Assembly: GCA_016873295.1 (NCBI GenBank)
Contig: VGXM01000007.1
Coordinates: 1 to 64,000, forward strand
DNA length: 64,000 bases
Reading direction: 5' to 3'
From: Phycisphaerae bacterium
GTDB lineage: Bacteria > Planctomycetota > Phycisphaerae > Phycisphaerales > UBA1924
Part shown: positions 33,439-42,294 of the stretch, one piece after another
Position numbering within the stretch: position 1 is the stretch's first letter
How the letters are laid out: every line of letters starts with the position of its first letter
Program-made: the position numbers and the translations under genes
The notes under the pieces: model-generated
Told to the model about the DNA's origin: nothing
Databases searched by the model: none
Seen by the model: the letters and a program-made list of their open reading frames with translations, nothing else

Positions 33439-35739
33439 TCAGTCGGCCTTCTCGAGATCGAGGGTCAGGACCGCGTGGCCGTCGATCTCGAAGTACTCGA
33501 CGCGGATCTCGACGGGCGTGCCGTCGGATTCGAAGGTGCCGGTGTCGCGGGTGGGGCCGTGCCAGGTCCAGTTCTCGACGACGGTCCGCCCGGCGACGCT
33601 GACGCGCACGCCGTCGTCGCTCATGGTCACGACGCGCCACGCCCCCTTGGGGAGCGTCAGCGTGGTCGTGGCGACGAGGCCGAACCGGTCGTTGGGGAGC
33701 GAGCTGGCCTTGACCTGGTCGGACCATGCGAGGGACCGGGGCCCGCCGCCGCCGAACTTGAAGTCGATCGCGGGGCGCTTGACCCGCAGGGCCTTGTCGG
33801 AGCGAGCGAGGGCCCGCCAGCCCTCCAGGTCCTGGCGCGGATCGGCCTCGTCGGTCCAGGGGAAGACCGAGACGTCCCACGACGCGGCGACGAGTGTCCC
33901 GGCGAACGTCGTGGTGCGCCCGGCGGTGGTCGCCTCGAGCGAGTAGGGCCAGGCGCCGGGGGGCGCGGTCAGCGCGATGGCGTGGGGCGGGCCCGGCTCG
34001 ATCTTGACGTCGACCTCCGGCGGGGCGGCCACAAGCACGTCCAGCGACCCGCCCCCGGCCTCGGGGAACGAGGCCAGGTACCGGTCGCGCCCGCTGCGCA
34101 TGCCCGCGGCCCCCGCCGCGCCGAACACCTCGAAGGTGAGTCGGTTGGCGTCCTGCTTCCCGCGCCGGACCATGAGCGAGGCGTGGTCCCACGGGCCCCA
34201 TTGGTCCATGACGATCTTGTCGCGGCCCGCCAGGGACGGGCGCGCGCCCACGGGTCGCGTCTGCCCGAGCGCCTGGGCCTCGGGCAGCACGTACGCCGGC
34301 ACGCCGCCGGCGCGCACGATCTCGATGCCGTCCTTGGCGTCGATCTCAACGGCGTCGGCGAGCTCGACGGTGTTGTCGGCGTAGACGGTGCCGGTGAGGC
34401 GACCGCCCGCGTCGTCGCGCAGGTGCAGGGCGACCAGGCGCTCGTTCGCCCGCATCTTGAAGGGGTGCGAGGCGTCAATGGTGATGGTGTTGCCCGCGAC
34501 GATGTTGCCGGTCGCCCCCTTGTAGTTGGCCTTGCCCCAGGGCTTGTCGGGGAGGTCGTCGGCGTCCCACCACAGGTGCACGGCGGCCTTGTTGTTGAGG
34601 AAGGTGTTGCGGAGGACGCGGTTGCCCGAGCCGTGCTCGATGTTCACCCCGCCCCGCTCCAGCCCGTAGCCCATCCCGCCGTTGCCCTCGACGTGGTTCT
34701 CGGCGATGAGCGAGTCCTGCGAGTACCCCAGCCAGAACCCGCAGATGGCGTTCTGGACGATGCGGTTGCGGGCGAAGACGTTGCCGAAGGAGAAGGTCAT
34801 CTCGATGCCGTGGGCCGGCGCGTGGGAGAAGTCGTTGCCGACGAGCAGGTTGTCGTTGCACCCGCGGCGGACCAGGTCGAGCCCGGCGGAGGTCTGGGCC
34901 TCGCCCATGGCCTCGCGCCCGGCGAAGCCGAAGAACCCGTCCCCGCCGTGCGTCGCGGAGTTCTCGACGAACACGTTGTTCGAGCACTGCTCGAAGGCGA
35001 GGATGCCCGCCGAGTCCTGCCCGCGGTTGTAGACGCCCTCGGCGTGCCCGCGGACGCAGAAGTCGAAGGCGTTGCGGCTGACGAGGTTGCCGCTCGAACG
35101 CCACATCGCCAGCCCCCAGCCCGACAGGAACGAGCAGTCGTTGTCGTAGAGGCGCGAGTCCGTGACGCGGTCGAGCACGATGCCGTTCTGACCCCGGCGC
35201 ACGCGCACCTGGCGGACCGTCACGCCGGTGGAGCGCTCCACGCACAGGGCGGCGCCGTAGCGGGTGATCCACTCGTGCTCGTCGTTGCGGTGGGGCCAGA
35301 GCCAGTCGGCGGAGTCCTCGCCCGCCGGCGTGCTGCCGAGGCGCTGGCGGAAGTTGTCGGAGAGGTCGGCGCGGTCGATCGTGAGCCCGTCGGCTTCCGT
35401 CGCCCGAAGGCCCACCTTGAACCCGCGCACCGCCGCGTTGCGGATCGTCACGCCCCGCCGACCCTCGACGCGGATCCCCACGCCCGCCAGCCCGTCCCAC
35501 GGCGAGCCGTCGGCGGCGCCGCGCAGGACCGACCCCTCCTCGAACGTGATCGTCACGCCGTCGGCGTCGGCGTGGAGCACCCCGTCGCCGTCGGCGTCGG
35601 CGATGACCGTCCCCGGCGGGACGCGCACGGTCACGGAGCGGTCGACCCGTGTGTTGTCCGCGGTGAGCGTCAGCACCTCGCCGGGCTGGGAGCGGACGCT
35701 CGGGAGCGAAAGGAGCAGCACGGCGGTGGCGATCATCAT
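33439..35739 (-). CDS. exported right-handed beta-helix (NosD/PbH1-like) protein
   Basis: 766 residues with a short Sec signal (MIATAVLLLSLPSVRS). Residues about 90-430 are parallel beta-helix turns: repeated GVTIRNAAVRGFKVGL, NDNLLVGNDFSHAPAHGIEM, NVFARNRIVQNAICGFWLG, NRVLRNTFLNNKAAVHLWW, each with the Asn ladder of PbH1 repeats. Such folds bind or cleave polysaccharides (pectate lyase, mannuronan epimerase, NosD). The C-terminal ~150 residues look like a PA14/galactose-binding beta-sandwich (VVTMSDDGVRVSVAGRTVVEN), which fits carbohydrate attachment. No catalytic residues could be assigned. It is flanked by tRNA-Met and the LolA-like gene. Confidence 0.85.
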   Translation of the reverse strand: MMIATAVLLLSLPSVRSQPGEVLTLTADNTRVDRSVTVRVPPGTVIADADGDGVLHADADGVTITFEEGSVLRGAADGSPWDGLAGVGIRVEGRRGVTIRNAAVRGFKVGLRATEADGLTIDRADLSDNFRQRLGSTPAGEDSADWLWPHRNDEHEWITRYGAALCVERSTGVTVRQVRVRRGQNGIVLDRVTDSRLYDNDCSFLSGWGLAMWRSSGNLVSRNAFDFCVRGHAEGVYNRGQDSAGILAFEQCSNNVFVENSATHGGDGFFGFAGREAMGEAQTSAGLDLVRRGCNDNLLVGNDFSHAPAHGIEMTFSFGNVFARNRIVQNAICGFWLGYSQDSLIAENHVEGNGGMGYGLERGGVNIEHGSGNRVLRNTFLNNKAAVHLWWDADDLPDKPWGKANYKGATGNIVAGNTITIDASHPFKMRANERLVALHLRDDAGGRLTGTVYADNTVELADAVEIDAKDGIEIVRAGGVPAYVLPEAQALGQTRPVGARPSLAGRDKIVMDQWGPWDHASLMVRRGKQDANRLTFEVFGAAGAAGMRSGRDRYLASFPEAGGGSLDVLVAAPPEVDVKIEPGPPHAIALTAPPGAWPYSLEATTAGRTTTFAGTLVAASWDVSVFPWTDEADPRQDLEGWRALARSDKALRVKRPAIDFKFGGGGPRSLAWSDQVKASSLPNDRFGLVATTTLTLPKGAWRVVTMSDDGVRVSVAGRTVVENWTWHGPTRDTGTFESDGTPVEIRVEYFEIDGHAVLTLDLEKAD

Positions 35740-35908
35740 GCGCCAACGCTACGCCCGCTTGTTCCGAATCAGCGTCGGGGGGCGCGGGTCCGCGGGGCAC
35801 GCCGAGCCTGAGCGAGCCCCGGCGCGAAGGCCCGGCTCCGGGTCCGCGTCGCGGGGCGATCCGAGGCTTCGCGGACCGGGCGTCGGCGTACGGGGGTGAC
35901 CCCCCGTT

Positions 35909-36805
35909 TCACTTGGGCTGGCCCGGGCCCGCGGGGTTGCTCGCCGGTCCGGAGATCGGCGGTGGAGGGGCCTCGCCGGCCTTCTTGGGGGGCCAGCGAC
36001 CGCCGCTGTCGATCGCGCGCTGCACGTCGGAGTCGGCCTTGAAGACCGCGGGGTCCACCGAGTCGAGCGTGACGCCCGTGACCGTGGTCACGAACTCGCC
36101 GTCCTGCCCCTCGCGGCGCTGGACGATCCGCCCGGGGGACTTGAGACCGCCGAACTCCTTGTAGTCGGACACGATCAGCGTGACGAAGGGCTGCGGGCCC
36201 TGGGCGCCCATGCGGTAGGAGATGAGCCCGTAGATCATGCCGGACTCGGCGTCGAACATGGTGTCGTGGATCCGGCCGTCGGCGGCGGTGCCGCGCACCC
36301 GGAACGTCGGACGCTCGTTCCAGTTCAACTGCTCCACGGTCTCGAGCTTGGCGAAGCGCGTGCCCGCCTCCACCTCCGCGTGGAAGTAGGAGTTGAACCT
36401 CAGGTCGGCCGCCTCGTCGCCCTGGAGGATGGTCGTTTCGCCCACCACGGTCCGCGTCCAGGCGATCTCGCCGTTGAACACCGTGTCCCAGCTGGTGATG
36501 CCCGGCGCCTCGATCATCGTGTGCACCAGGTTCGGCGGGGCGGTCTGCGCCACGATCCGCCCCACGAACCCGGTCGAGGCGTTGCGCACGATCCCGCGGA
36601 CCTCGCGGGACTTGACGGCGGCCAGCTTGTCGGCCCCGCCAATCTCGCGCATGTGCCTCGCGAACAGGTCCTCGGGCGCGGGCGGGCTCTGGGCCGTGAC
36701 CGCCGCCGGCAGGGCCAGCAGGGGCGCGTGCCACTGGCCGTGGGCGGCGGCGCCGAGGGCGGCGGTCAGACCGACCACAAGACCGACGATTCGCATGGGC
36801 TTCAT
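35909..36805 (-). CDS. exported LolA-like outer-membrane-lipoprotein-carrier-type protein
   Basis: 298 residues from the ATG at 36803-36805, with GGAGGAG nine bases upstream. There is a Sec signal of about 24 residues (MRIVGLVVGLTAALGAAAHG). The mature part begins with ARHMREIGGADKLAAVKS, a phrase common to planctomycete and acidobacterial proteins with the half-barrel LolA/LolB fold. It continues as antiparallel beta-strands (TSWDTVFNGEIAWTR, SYKEFGG-like DYKEFGGLKSPGRIV) and ends in a Pro-rich tail. A role in lipid or lipoprotein handling is inferred from fold resemblance only. An N-terminal extension of 15 residues from an upstream ATG is possible but would bury the signal. Confidence 0.7.
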   Translation of the reverse strand: MKPMRIVGLVVGLTAALGAAAHGQWHAPLLALPAAVTAQSPPAPEDLFARHMREIGGADKLAAVKSREVRGIVRNASTGFVGRIVAQTAPPNLVHTMIEAPGITSWDTVFNGEIAWTRTVVGETTILQGDEAADLRFNSYFHAEVEAGTRFAKLETVEQLNWNERPTFRVRGTAADGRIHDTMFDAESGMIYGLISYRMGAQGPQPFVTLIVSDYKEFGGLKSPGRIVQRREGQDGEFVTTVTGVTLDSVDPAVFKADSDVQRAIDSGGRWPPKKAGEAPPPPISGPASNPAGPGQPK

Positions 36806-36903
36806 GGGTGGCTCCTCCGGGCGGGGGCGGATCGCCCGTCGCCCCATCATCGGCCGAACGCCGCTGAGACGTTCGCCGCGGGCCCGCGGTTCGCGCCGAC
36901 GAA

Positions 36904-36977
36904 CATCCCCGACAGGAGTTGAACCTGTAACCTCAGCCTTCGGAGGGCTGCGCTCTATCCAATTGAGCTACGGGGAC
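36904..36977 (-). tRNA. tRNA-Arg (anticodon CCG)
   Basis: Complete cloverleaf on the minus strand. Acceptor GTCCCCG/CGGGGAT (with a terminal G-U pair), D arm GCTC...GAGC, anticodon stem CAGCC/GGCTG enclosing CTCCGAA with anticodon CCG, T arm ACAGG-TTCAACT-CCTGT, discriminator G, no encoded CCA. It reads CGG, a frequent codon in this GC-rich genome. Confidence 0.95.
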
Positions 36978-37072
36978 CCTGGATCGCCCGGGCTCGTCGC
37001 CCGGGCCCGACAACACCCGATCCTACGATCGCTGCCGCCCCCCCGGCAAACCGCCCCTGGATCCCCCGCCCG

Positions 37073-38332
37073 ATGCCCCCCTCCACCCCCGTTGCGCGCG
37101 TCGGCCCCACCCCCGCCGCGCTCACGCCGGTCTTCGTCATCACGTTCCTGAACAGCGTCGGCACCGGCGTGGTGCAGAACGGGATCTACTTCATCACGCG
37201 CGAGGCCTACGGCTTCGGGCCGCTGGGCAACTACGCCCTGGGGACGGTGCTCGGCGTCGCCTACGTCCTCGGGGCCTTCGCCGCCGGGCGGATCGTCGAG
37301 GGGCTGCGCCGACGTCTGGGCCTCACGTCCCGCGGCACGCTGGCGTGGACCATCGCCATCCTCGGGCTGCTCTGCCCCGTGCCCATGCTGGCCGAGCGGA
37401 TGGGGCTGGGGCAGGGCGCGATCTGGCCCATGATCTTCCTCTACAGCGGCACGTCGGGGCTGCTCTGGCCCCTGATCGAGTCGTACGTCTCGGGGGGGCG
37501 ATCGGGGCCTGGCCTCCGGCGGGCGATCGCGCGCTGGAACGTCGTGTGGTCCGCGGCGGTGCTGCTCGCCTTCTGGGCGATGGCGCCGCTCATGAAGACC
37601 AACCCGCTCGTGATCGTCGCCCTGCTGGGGGTGGTGCAGGGCGGGTCAGCCCTGCTGGTCTGGAGGCTCCCCGCCGACCCGCCCCTGCACGACCACGACG
37701 CCGCCGAGCCCCACCCGCCCGTCTACGAGCGCCTCCTCACCGCGTTCCGGCTGCTCCTCCCGACCAGCTACCTCGTGCTGTGCACGCTGGGGCCTTATCT
37801 GCCGGAGGCGATCGCGCGCATGGGCGTGTCGGCGGCGTGGGCGACGCCCCTGGCCAGCGTCTGGCTCGCCGCCCGCGTCGGCACCTTCATCGTGATGGGG
37901 CGCCTCAAGGGCTGGCACGGGCGATGGCTCCCGGCGGTCCAGGGCGCCGTGCTCATGCTCGCCGGGTTCGGGATCTGTGTCCTGGCCCCGCGGGTCGCCG
38001 ACGGCTGGGTGGGGCTGGGCGTGCTCGCGGCGGGGCTGGCCTGCTTCGGCACGGGCATGGCGACCATCTACTCGGCGGCCCTGTACTACGCCATGGCCGT
38101 CGGCAAGGCCGCCGTCGGCGCCGGCGGGACTCACGAGACGCTCATCGGGCTGGGCTACACCGTGGGCCCGGCCCTCGGGCTGCTCGCCTCCTCCTTCGTC
38201 GAGACCGGGTGGATCGCCCGCGACCGGCTCGAGCCCATGCTCCTGACGGGAATCGGCGTCGTGGCCGTCCTTGTGGGCGTGGAGGTCGCCCGCCGGATCC
38301 ACCGGAACACACGCCCTCCCCGGGACGTCTGA
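37073..38332 (+). CDS. MFS-fold membrane transporter of unknown substrate
   Basis: 419 residues with twelve predictable helices, starting PVFVITFLNSVGTGVVQNGIYF and ending VVAVLVGVEVARRIH. A central loop rich in His/Asp/Pro (LPADPPLHDHDAAEPHPP, near 200-220) splits two six-helix halves. Motif A is degenerate (AAGRIVEGLRRRLGL). Overall it looks like a major-facilitator protein of the kind common in Phycisphaerae but without a known substrate. A TACGAT hexamer at 37024-37029 could be the -10. It stands between tRNA-Arg and the S41 protease gene. Confidence 0.83.
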   Translation: MPPSTPVARVGPTPAALTPVFVITFLNSVGTGVVQNGIYFITREAYGFGPLGNYALGTVLGVAYVLGAFAAGRIVEGLRRRLGLTSRGTLAWTIAILGLLCPVPMLAERMGLGQGAIWPMIFLYSGTSGLLWPLIESYVSGGRSGPGLRRAIARWNVVWSAAVLLAFWAMAPLMKTNPLVIVALLGVVQGGSALLVWRLPADPPLHDHDAAEPHPPVYERLLTAFRLLLPTSYLVLCTLGPYLPEAIARMGVSAAWATPLASVWLAARVGTFIVMGRLKGWHGRWLPAVQGAVLMLAGFGICVLAPRVADGWVGLGVLAAGLACFGTGMATIYSAALYYAMAVGKAAVGAGGTHETLIGLGYTVGPALGLLASSFVETGWIARDRLEPMLLTGIGVVAVLVGVEVARRIHRNTRPPRDV

Positions 38333-38493
38333 TGGGTGGGGGCGGGTTGCACGGACCGATATCATCGAGTCGCCCGGCGTGGGCCGGAGGCGGCTGATTC
38401 GCGCCGGACCCCCTGTCGATGCCTGAGAATCGTGGACAAACGGGGCCCCTCGACGCTGGTAGGGCCCGACGCCACCCTGACATGGGACGCTCA

Positions 38494-40749
38494 ATGCCGA
38501 ACACGACCGCTCGCCCGACCGTCCGCCTGGTTCTCCTGACCGCCCTCGTCGCCGGGCTCGCGGCCCCCGCGTGGGCCCAGCCCGCGGCGCCGTCGGCGGG
38601 CCCGCTCACGGTCGCCGACTGGTCGCGCCAGGTCTGGACCACGCCCGTGGGGCGCGACGCGGCGAGCCTGGCCGACACGCTCGCCAGGATCCCGGTCGAC
38701 AGCGCCGACGCGACCCTGATCGGGCACGTGCGTTCGTCGGTCGACTCCTTTCACTCGACGATCAAGGTCAGGGAGGAATCGCGTGCCCAGCGCACCGCCG
38801 AACTGGTGAAGAGCCTGGACGAGGCCATCACCAGGGCGGGCGCCGAGAGCGACCCGAGCAAGGCGGCCCTCGCCATCTCCGAGGCCCTCAAGGCCGCCGT
38901 CGAGATGGTCATGATCTCCGCCGATCGCCACGCCGTGCTCGAGCAGCCGCGGGTCAGGTCGCTGGTCGAGCAGGCCCGCCGGACGGCGCAGGCGGGCGAG
39001 GACCGGGGCGACTGGCTCATCGCCAACGAGCTGCTCGTGCGCCTGCACGGGCTGTTCGAGGAGCAGGGCACGTACAAGGGCGACACGGAGCGTCTGAACC
39101 GCCGCCTGGCGCTGCTTCGCCTCTACGTCCCCGAGCGCCTGTGGACGCTGCGGAACGCCCGCCAGACCGCCGCGGGCGAGAAGCCTCTCCCGCCCTACAA
39201 CCCCATCGCCGACTCCTACCAGGACAAGCTCAAGTCGATCGACCGCACCCTGGTGATGCAGTCGATCGCCCGCTACAGCCGGCACGTCGATCAGCCGTCG
39301 CTCGGGCGCCTGCTCGTGGGCGCCCTGGACGCGGTGGAGACGCTGGTCACGACCCGCGACCTGACGGCGGTGTTCCCGGGGCTTGGGAACGCCGAGGCGC
39401 TCGCCAAGTTCCGCGCCTTCGTCGAGTCGGCCCGGGCCCAGCTCAGCGTCCCCGGCGCCGCCAGCGACTTCGGCACCATGGACTCGCTCCTGGCCCGCCT
39501 CTCCGAGCTCAACGGGCAGACCATCGCCGTCCCCGACCAGGCGATCCTCCACGAGTTCGGCAACGGCGCCATGGCCGCCCTCGACGAGTTCACCTCCGTC
39601 ATCTGGCCCGACGAGCTGTCGCGCTTCGACCGCATCACGCAGGGTCGGTTCCCCGGCGTGGGCATCCGCATCGAGTACGACGAGCTCTTCAACATCCGCG
39701 TGCTCACGCCCCTGGAGGGCCGCCCCGCCGACCGCGCCGGCGTCAAGCCCGGCGACGTGATCAAGAAGGTCGACGGGCGCTCCATCTTCGGCGCCACCCT
39801 CGACCAGGCCGTCGACATGATCACCGGGCCCGTCAACACCCCCGTGACGCTCACGATGGAGCGGGCCCCCGCCGAGGGGCAGGCCCAGGAGCTCGACTTC
39901 ACCATCGTGCGCGCCCAGATCGACGTCCCCAGCGCCCAGGGCTGGCGCCGCATCGGGCCCGCCGAGGACGCCTGGGACTGGTTCATCGACCCCGTGGCCC
40001 GCGTCGGGTACGTGCGCCTGAACGGGTTCTCCGAGAAGACCGACGCCGAGCTCGGGCGCGCCCTCTCCCAGATGCAGGACGAGGGCCTCAACGCCATGAT
40101 CCTCGACCTGCGCCACAACCCGGGCGGGTTGCTCGACCAGGCCGTCCGCATCGTCGGGCGCTTCATCGGTCGCGGCGTGGTGGTCATGATGCAGAACTCG
40201 GGCGGGAAGCTGGGAGACCCGCAGAGCGCCACGGGCCGCGCCACCATCACCGACCTCCCCGTCGCCGTCCTGGTCAACGAGGGCTCGGCCTCTGCCAGCG
40301 AGATCGTCAGCGGCGCCCTCCAGCACTACGCGGCCCAGAACAGCCTCCCCGTCCGCATCGTCGGGCAGCGCACCTTCGGCAAGGGCTCGGTTCAGAACGT
40401 CTATGCCCTGGCCGGCGGCGCCGCCAAACTCAAGCTCACCACCCAGTACTACGCCCTCCCCAGCGGGCGCATCATCCACCGGAGACCGGGCGACAGGACC
40501 TGGGGCGTCGAGCCCGACGTCCGGGTCGACATGCTCCCCCAGCAGATCGCCGACTCGCTCACCCTGCGGCGCAACGCCGACGTGTGGCACGACCCCGCGG
40601 CTCCCAAGCCCGCCAAGGACGCCGGGCCCGCCGAGCCCTCCGACCTCCTCGCCAAGGGACTCGATCCCCAGCTCCACGCCGCCTTGGTGCTGGTCCAGAG
40701 CCAGACCGTCGGCAAGGCCACGGGCCAGGCCACGACGCGCATGCCCTGA
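38494..40749 (+). CDS. S41-family C-terminal processing peptidase with PDZ domain
   Basis: 751 residues with a Sec signal (VLLTALVAGLAAPAWA, mature from about 28). Residues about 30-370 are a helical domain without a named family. PDZ lies near 385-465 (GIRIEYDELFNIRVLTPLEG, RAGVKPGDVIKKVDG). The S41 protease core is near 500-690: VRLNGFSEKT, MILDLRHNPGGLL, and the catalytic Ser about 600 in NEGSASASEIVSG. The catalytic Lys is about 630 in QRTFGKGSVQ, with a longer than usual loop between them. It cleaves periplasmic proteins near hydrophobic C-termini. An in-frame ATG at 38482 is an alternative start. It is followed at 123 bases by pdhA, probably a separate transcript. Confidence 0.93.
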   Translation: MPNTTARPTVRLVLLTALVAGLAAPAWAQPAAPSAGPLTVADWSRQVWTTPVGRDAASLADTLARIPVDSADATLIGHVRSSVDSFHSTIKVREESRAQRTAELVKSLDEAITRAGAESDPSKAALAISEALKAAVEMVMISADRHAVLEQPRVRSLVEQARRTAQAGEDRGDWLIANELLVRLHGLFEEQGTYKGDTERLNRRLALLRLYVPERLWTLRNARQTAAGEKPLPPYNPIADSYQDKLKSIDRTLVMQSIARYSRHVDQPSLGRLLVGALDAVETLVTTRDLTAVFPGLGNAEALAKFRAFVESARAQLSVPGAASDFGTMDSLLARLSELNGQTIAVPDQAILHEFGNGAMAALDEFTSVIWPDELSRFDRITQGRFPGVGIRIEYDELFNIRVLTPLEGRPADRAGVKPGDVIKKVDGRSIFGATLDQAVDMITGPVNTPVTLTMERAPAEGQAQELDFTIVRAQIDVPSAQGWRRIGPAEDAWDWFIDPVARVGYVRLNGFSEKTDAELGRALSQMQDEGLNAMILDLRHNPGGLLDQAVRIVGRFIGRGVVVMMQNSGGKLGDPQSATGRATITDLPVAVLVNEGSASASEIVSGALQHYAAQNSLPVRIVGQRTFGKGSVQNVYALAGGAAKLKLTTQYYALPSGRIIHRRPGDRTWGVEPDVRVDMLPQQIADSLTLRRNADVWHDPAAPKPAKDAGPAEPSDLLAKGLDPQLHAALVLVQSQTVGKATGQATTRMP

Positions 40750-40871
40750 CGGGTCCGACCGTCGTCACCCCCGGCCAACTCCCGAACGTGCCGGTTGCCC
40801 CCTATCCTTCGGGCCGATAGAGAAGCCGGGGGCCGCCTCCTCCGTGGGAGGCCCCGAGTCGGGGATTGCGC

Positions 40872-42041
40872 ATGACCTCAGCGTTCGCCACGCCTCGCAC
40901 CGACCAGTTGCACGTCCCGCCGCAGGGCAAGGAGCAGGGCGCCGGCCGCCTCAGCGACGCGGTTCCAGAAGCCACCCTGGTCAAGTGGCTCCGGGACATG
41001 CTGCTGATCCGGGAGTTCGAGGTTCGCTGCGCCCAGCAGTACCAGCAGGCCCGCATCGGCGGATTCTGCCACCTGTACATCGGTCAGGAAGCGTCCGCCG
41101 TCGGCACCCTCGCGTCGGTCGAGCCCGACGACCCGGTGATCACCGCCTACCGCGACCACGGGCACGCGCTCGTCCGAGGCATGTCGTGCGGGGCCTGCAT
41201 GGCCGAGATGATGGGCAAGGCCACCGGCTGCGCCAAGGGCAAGGGCGGCAGCATGCACATGTTCGACCGCCCCCACCACCTCTACGGCGGGCACGGGATC
41301 GTCGGCGCCCAGACGCCCCTGGGCGCCGGGTTCGCCTTCGCCGCCCGCTACGAGCTGGAGGTGCTGGGGCGGGGCGTGGACGGCGGGCCCGCCAAGAAGA
41401 AGGTCTGCCTCTGCTACCTGGGCGACGGCGCCCTCAACCAGGGCGCGCTCCACGAGGCCATGAACCTCGCCGGGCTCTTCGGGCTGGCGGTCGTCTACGT
41501 CGTCGAGAACAACGGGTATTCCATGGGCACCGCCATCGAGCGCGGCACCACCATGGCCCACGACCTCTCCGCCAAGGCCAAGGCCTACGGCATCGACTCC
41601 ATCGAGATCGACGGCATGGACGTCCGGACCGTCTACGACCGCTTCAAGCCCTTCGCCGACAGGTGCCGCGAGGCCCAGCGCCCCGGGTTCGTGAACCTCA
41701 TCACCTACCGCTACCAGGGCCACTCCATGTCCGACCCGCAGAAGTACCGGACCAAGGAGGAGGTCGAGCAGTGGAAGGAGCGCGATTCGATCGACCGCTT
41801 CGCGCGCCACCTGCTCAGCGAGCGCAAGAAGGCGGACGGGTCCCCCGCGCTCACCGAGACCGAGTTCGAGGCCCTCCAGGCCGACGTGAAGCGCGAGGTT
41901 CGAGAAGGCGTCGAGTTCGCCGAGGCCTCGCCGGCGCCGGACGTCGCGGCCGAGCTGTACAGCGACGTGCTCGTCAACCCGCAGCCCAACATGAGCCCGA
42001 CCCGCGACTATGTGCGCGGCGCCGCGAATCCCCTGCTCTGA
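40872..42041 (+). CDS. pdhA: pyruvate dehydrogenase E1 component, alpha subunit
   Basis: 389 residues. Thiamine-diphosphate-dependent decarboxylase subunit of the alpha2beta2 E1 type. MLLIREFEVRCAQQYQQ near 38 and GGFCHLYIGQEASAVG near 57 are the N-terminal signature. The ThDP/Mg motif is GDGALNQGALHEAMNLA near 184, ending NNGYSMGT. ITYRYQGHSMSDPQKYR near 277 is the phosphorylation-loop equivalent. The GGSMHMFD motif favours pyruvate or acetoin over branched-chain acids. I used the ATG at 40872, not the TTG six bases earlier. Its partner pdhB is 3 kb further on, separated by a chemoreceptor and a sulfatase remnant on the same strand. Confidence 0.95.
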   Translation: MTSAFATPRTDQLHVPPQGKEQGAGRLSDAVPEATLVKWLRDMLLIREFEVRCAQQYQQARIGGFCHLYIGQEASAVGTLASVEPDDPVITAYRDHGHALVRGMSCGACMAEMMGKATGCAKGKGGSMHMFDRPHHLYGGHGIVGAQTPLGAGFAFAARYELEVLGRGVDGGPAKKKVCLCYLGDGALNQGALHEAMNLAGLFGLAVVYVVENNGYSMGTAIERGTTMAHDLSAKAKAYGIDSIEIDGMDVRTVYDRFKPFADRCREAQRPGFVNLITYRYQGHSMSDPQKYRTKEEVEQWKERDSIDRFARHLLSERKKADGSPALTETEFEALQADVKREVREGVEFAEASPAPDVAAELYSDVLVNPQPNMSPTRDYVRGAANPLL

Positions 42042-42049
42042 CGGCGCAT

Positions 42050-42063
42050 CCCCTGATTAGGGG
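42050..42063 (+). terminator. weak hairpin after pdhA
   Basis: CCCCT-GATT-AGGGG, a 5-bp stem nine bases after the pdhA stop, without U-tract. It may end the pdhA message ahead of the chemoreceptor's own promoter. Confidence 0.25.
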
Positions 42064-42199
42064 GAGAAGCCGCGCCCCGGACCAGGGGCGCCCGTGCCGC
42101 GGCGCCGGGCAGAGCGGGTCCCGCGGCCGGTGTTGGTCCCGGAAGGGGCGCAGAACCGCGCCCGATTCCAGATGTCATTGTCCAGCTCTGGCCCGGCGC

Positions 42200-42227
42200 T
42201 GAACTTTGCCGGCGCGGCTTCCGATAC
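42200..42227 (+). promoter_or_regulatory. sigma-28 (FliA)-type promoter of the chemoreceptor gene
   Basis: TGAACTTT (42200-42207), 12-base spacer, TCCGATAC (42220-42227). The enterobacterial consensus is TAAAGTTT-N11-GCCGATAA, so CCGATA matches exactly and the -35 matches at 6 of 8. The start codon of the chemotaxis receptor lies 67 bases downstream, and chemoreceptors are classic FliA targets. Confidence 0.55.
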
Positions 42228-42294
42228 CAAGTCGGCCGCGACGTCGTTGCACGCCCGCGGGCGCTTCGACCACACACCCGGAGATCCTCAGACC

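Noticed and set aside
42188-42212. Sigma-54-like TGGC...TTGC ahead of the chemoreceptor
   Set aside because: The distance between the GG and GC elements is 16 bases instead of 10; the overlapping sigma-28-type motif fits much better.
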